From Dioscorea cayenensis subsp. rotundata (Eukaryota; Streptophyta; Magnoliopsida; Dioscoreales; Dioscoreaceae), in contig NC_052481.1 of assembly GCF_009730915.1 (NCBI RefSeq), forward strand, positions 22,518,233 through 22,582,232: a stretch of 64,000 nucleotides of DNA. Reading direction: 5' to 3'. The notes below the pieces were generated by a model. The model was not told where the DNA came from. It worked only from the letters and a program-made list of their open reading frames with translations, and ran no database searches. The position numbers and the translations under genes are program-made. Below, in pieces: positions 61,301-64,000 of the stretch (position 1 is the stretch's first letter; each line of letters begins with the position of its first letter).

Positions 61301-62136
61301 TAATATAATATAATACAAACACATAAAATTAACATTCTTATTTATTAAAAAAAATTATCCTTAATTGTACATATCTAACAAAAGCAAATAATTCAACCAT
61401 TGGACCACTTTGGGAACTGACGTTATATATATCTGAATAGTGTGCTAGGAGGTACATAGAGGAAGGGTATGACATGAACCATCTGGCAAACGCCGGCAAG
61501 TACATGTCAGCCATGCTGGCAGCTGCCATAAGGTGGAAATATGCAGCTGCTCCCACTCCATCTCTACTGGCCACTGTAATAATCTCATCATCAATGGCCA
61601 CTGTGTACCAGTTGTACTGGGACTTCGTCAAGGACTGGGGCCTTTTCAAGCTCACCTCCAAAAACTTTTTACTTAGAGATGAGCTCATCCTGCAGAACAA
61701 GTCCATCTACTATGTTTCTATGGTAATTAAACTGATACCATTACTATTTATATATAATAATAAACCCATATGCAATATATATGCCTCTAATTATTTAAAG
61801 AATGGTTGCAGATGTTCAACTTTGTCCTTAGGCTTGCATGGGTTGAAAGTGTGTTGAAACTCAACCTGGGACCAGTTGAGAATCGGATGGTTGATTTTCT
61901 GTTAGCTTCTCTTGAGGTTATTCGCCGTGGTCACTGGAATTTCTACAGGTATGACAGGTGTCAAAAGCTCAGTAATTAAATAAATGAACCCCTCTCAATA
62001 AAATCATACTGCATGTGATTTATATATCTGCATATGTTTATGAAGGTTGGAGAATGAACACCTGAATAATGTGGGCAAGTTTAGAGCAGTTAAGACAGTC
62101 CCACTTCCATTTCGTGAGATTGAATCAGATGGATGA
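55370..62136 (+). CDS. PHO1: PHO1-type SPX-EXS phosphate exporter
   Basis: PHO1 proteins load inorganic phosphate into root xylem and act in Golgi and plasma-membrane compartments. Fifteen exons join in frame to 761 aa: 55370-55588, 55699-55752, 55876-56101, 56191-56545, 56727-56775, 57376-57447, 58197-58326, 59503-59620, 60196-60445, 60544-60648, 60846-60890, 61000-61152, 61441-61722, 61812-61948, 62046-62136. The SPX domain starts [20 protein letters not shown]; Tyr23, Lys27 and Lys31 fit the inositol-pyrophosphate pocket. It includes [20 protein letters not shown] and later [16 protein letters not shown]. Membrane helices follow from [20 protein letters not shown]. The EXS domain has [33 protein letters not shown] and [20 protein letters not shown]. 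Length is slightly under the typical 780-800. Two long introns, after exons 6 and 7, hold LINE debris. Probably an intact PHO1 or PHO1;H1-type gene; the subgroup is not settled. Confidence 0.94.
58390..58441 (+). mobile_element. Tiny LINE tail in a PHO1 intron
   Basis: The text aagtgatttatccatttttt followed by an A run matches the shared LINE 3' end. No target duplication could be confirmed. Confidence 0.4.
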
Positions 62137-62667
62137 AATTTGTTTTAGCTGAAGGGTAGGTGGTGTTTATAATTTAAGGCTAGCTTCAAACTGGGATCAT
62201 TGAAGTTCTTCATGGATATATAGATTGATTGAATGTGCCAGAGTTGAAGCTAATACTAATAAGAAAGAAAGCGCTGAAGGAGAGCTGGGATTGAATGAAT
62301 GGAGCGAGTGTAATTTAAATAACATCAGGTTCACAACCCAAGGTTAATCTGCAATTGAAATTGTAATTTTGATGAAATCCAATAGCTGTTGGATGGACTC
62401 CTTTTTTAAGACATTAATTGCTATGGACTGTGGACCCTTTGCTTAACAAAGAACATATACTATAATTCTAATAATGATTAATTAACAGCAAATCTATTTA
62501 CAACAATTAATGTTGACACAATTCAAAGCATTGATCACATACCATTTACTTGTTGAAAACAGACAAGTTACACAAGATGAGACATGCATGGATGATTATA
62601 AAGGACTCATTACAAACTAGAAAACATAATAAGCTTCAGGGACATTAATTCTTCTTCAACCTTTTAA
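62137..62667. other. Spacer between convergent PHO1 and alcohol oxidase genes
   Basis: About 530 bp containing both 3' untranslated regions. No other feature is seen. Confidence 0.5.
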
Positions 62668-63999
62668 TCAAGGAACTGATGCCAAAGACTTGGCAATACC
62701 TTTAGAGAGACAATAAGAAATGGACTGAATGGTGATCATAGGATTGACCCCAATTGCACTTGGGAAGACACTTGCATCACAAACAAACAGGCCTTGAGCC
62801 TCCCAACTCTCCCCATTCTCATCAACAGCACCCTCTTCCTCATTAACTCCCATCCTACAACTCCCCAAATGGTGAGCAGAACAGTATAGTGTCCAAAGCT
62901 CCTCATTTGATTTTGGTCCACCAACCACTGCATCATCATTCAAGAACTCCTCCAAGTCCTCATCCTTAATACCTTTGCATTTGATCCTCTGTCCATCACT
63001 CCTGTGAGTACCTACTTCCACTGCACCAGCAGCCACCAATATCCGAAGAGCCGTCTTTAGACCTTCCCGGAGATTCCCCTTATCGAATTCGTCTAATTCA
63101 TAATTTATCCGGCCTCGGCCCTCCACCGATCCATGTCCTCGATCTCTAACAAGAGCAAATATATGAGCTGTTCTACTATACTTGGCCATTCTCTGTTTCA
63201 TGTCATGCCCAGTGACCCAAGGAACCAATGTAGACAATGTCCCAGGACCGAATGCCGGTGTCTCTAATAATGCTCTACACTCACTGTCACCAACTTTGTG
63301 CAATGAAGTGATGATCCCTCCTTCAAAACTCTTGCCTTTGATTTCTGTTTCCGATTCCGGGAAGTACCCCCATGCAAATATAACAGGATGAAGATGAAGG
63401 TTCTTGCCGATATTCGGATTCTTCAAGCCACTAGAGATCAACAGAGGAGGTGTCAGTAGAGAACCACAAGCAGAGATACTCACCTTGGATTGAAACTGCA
63501 GTTTCTTAGTCACACCACCAGCCATTGCTCTTGCAATCAATCCCAAACATTTCTTTTTCTTCGTCTTGTTTCCAATTTGATCATTCTGTTTCATAATGAA
63601 TCTCTCAGCCATGCATCCAGTCAGTACCACTGCACCACAGTTGACTGCATCAACCAGCCAACTAGTATCAGTGCCACGCTTATCACCAGTTCTACAACCA
63701 TAACAGCAAGAACCACAGAAATGATTCTCCGATGAATTCCTCGCTACATGTTCTGCTTTCAGACCAAGTTTTTGGCATCCTTTTCGAAGAATCGTATTCT
63801 GGAAACCTTCCTCATTGCATTTATCATTAACTCCAAGCCTTGCAGATACTATATCCATTGCCGAAACATAATCTGAAGTGCGAAACATCGGTAAATTGTG
63901 TTTTTCCACCCATTCATTGAGCACATTATGTGGTGTCCTTATACAAGCAGACCAGTTCACCACAGAGCCTCCGCCGACGGTCGAACCTGCTAAGAGCAA
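62668..63999 (-). CDS. Long-chain fatty alcohol oxidase, GMC family, partial
   Basis: FAD-dependent oxidase that converts long-chain alcohols to aldehydes with release of hydrogen peroxide, usually membrane-bound in plants. The window cuts the 5' part; 443 codons of uninterrupted C-terminal sequence are present. The product includes [19 protein letters not shown], a GMC signature region, then a Cys-rich block ([20 protein letters not shown]) typical of plant FAO. It ends with the conserved oxidase region [29 protein letters not shown] and [17 protein letters not shown]. The His of AHHLG and the Asn of GVNPM fit the catalytic pair. The N-terminal FAD-binding fold and any membrane helices lie beyond the right edge. 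The codon at 63997-63999 reads as Met or an internal codon and is not the true start. Confidence 0.93.
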   Translation of the reverse strand: MLLAGSTVGGGSVVNWSACIRTPHNVLNEWVEKHNLPMFRTSDYVSAMDIVSARLGVNDKCNEEGFQNTILRKGCQKLGLKAEHVARNSSENHFCGSCCYGCRTGDKRGTDTSWLVDAVNCGAVVLTGCMAERFIMKQNDQIGNKTKKKKCLGLIARAMAGGVTKKLQFQSKVSISACGSLLTPPLLISSGLKNPNIGKNLHLHPVIFAWGYFPESETEIKGKSFEGGIITSLHKVGDSECRALLETPAFGPGTLSTLVPWVTGHDMKQRMAKYSRTAHIFALVRDRGHGSVEGRGRINYELDEFDKGNLREGLKTALRILVAAGAVEVGTHRSDGQRIKCKGIKDEDLEEFLNDDAVVGGPKSNEELWTLYCSAHHLGSCRMGVNEEEGAVDENGESWEAQGLFVCDASVFPSAIGVNPMITIQSISYCLSKGIAKSLASVP

Positions 64000-64000
64000 C

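Noticed and set aside
1-64000. CRISPR array, operon or prokaryote-style gene cluster
   Set aside because: No regularly spaced repeats. All genes are spliced or isolated plant genes with separate spacers.

Overview
This is nuclear DNA from a flowering plant. Genes have many short exons with GT-AG introns in AT-rich surroundings. Families present include chloroplast CtpA peptidase, PPR, PHO1, SYP1 syntaxin, CLE peptide and a MIK2-like receptor kinase. Intergenic DNA carries LINE, Copia and Tourist-like insertions and many (TA)n runs. Compact introns and the transposon mix would fit a non-grass monocot, but the species cannot be fixed from this window. A run of exactly 1000 N marks an assembly gap.

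Left part (1-21 kb), in order: a C-terminal processing peptidase (-), ribosomal protein eL20 (-), diphthamide synthase subunit DPH1 (+), a TTC4/CNS1-type TPR co-chaperone (+) with an apparent AT-AC minor-class intron, an unrecognised four-helix membrane protein (-), a plastid-targeted two-helix protein (-) and a mitochondrial-type PPR protein (-).

Middle (21-43 kb): a degenerate kinase-like gene is split by a Copia element with a clean 5-bp target duplication. Then come a chloroplast two-RRM protein (-), the gap, a MIK2-like LRR receptor kinase (+) with a one-base frameshift, and a PB1-domain protein (-). A poorly resolved small gene (-) follows; its introns appear to hold a Tourist-like MITE, a LINE tail and a 2.5-kb 5'-truncated LINE.

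Right part (43-64 kb): a CLE precursor of the TDIF type (-), a SYP13-type plasma-membrane syntaxin (-), a gene-poor stretch of about 7 kb with several truncated LINE copies and one LTR-like fragment, a PHO1 SPX-EXS phosphate exporter (+), and the 3' part of a long-chain alcohol oxidase (-) that runs off the window.

The genes are ordinary single plant loci, not an operon or cluster. I found no new multi-gene system. The strongest unusual points are the TDIF-like peptide with Val at position 10, the AT-AC intron, the Copia hit in a kinase with altered catalytic motifs, and a family of LINE insertions sharing one 3' end.
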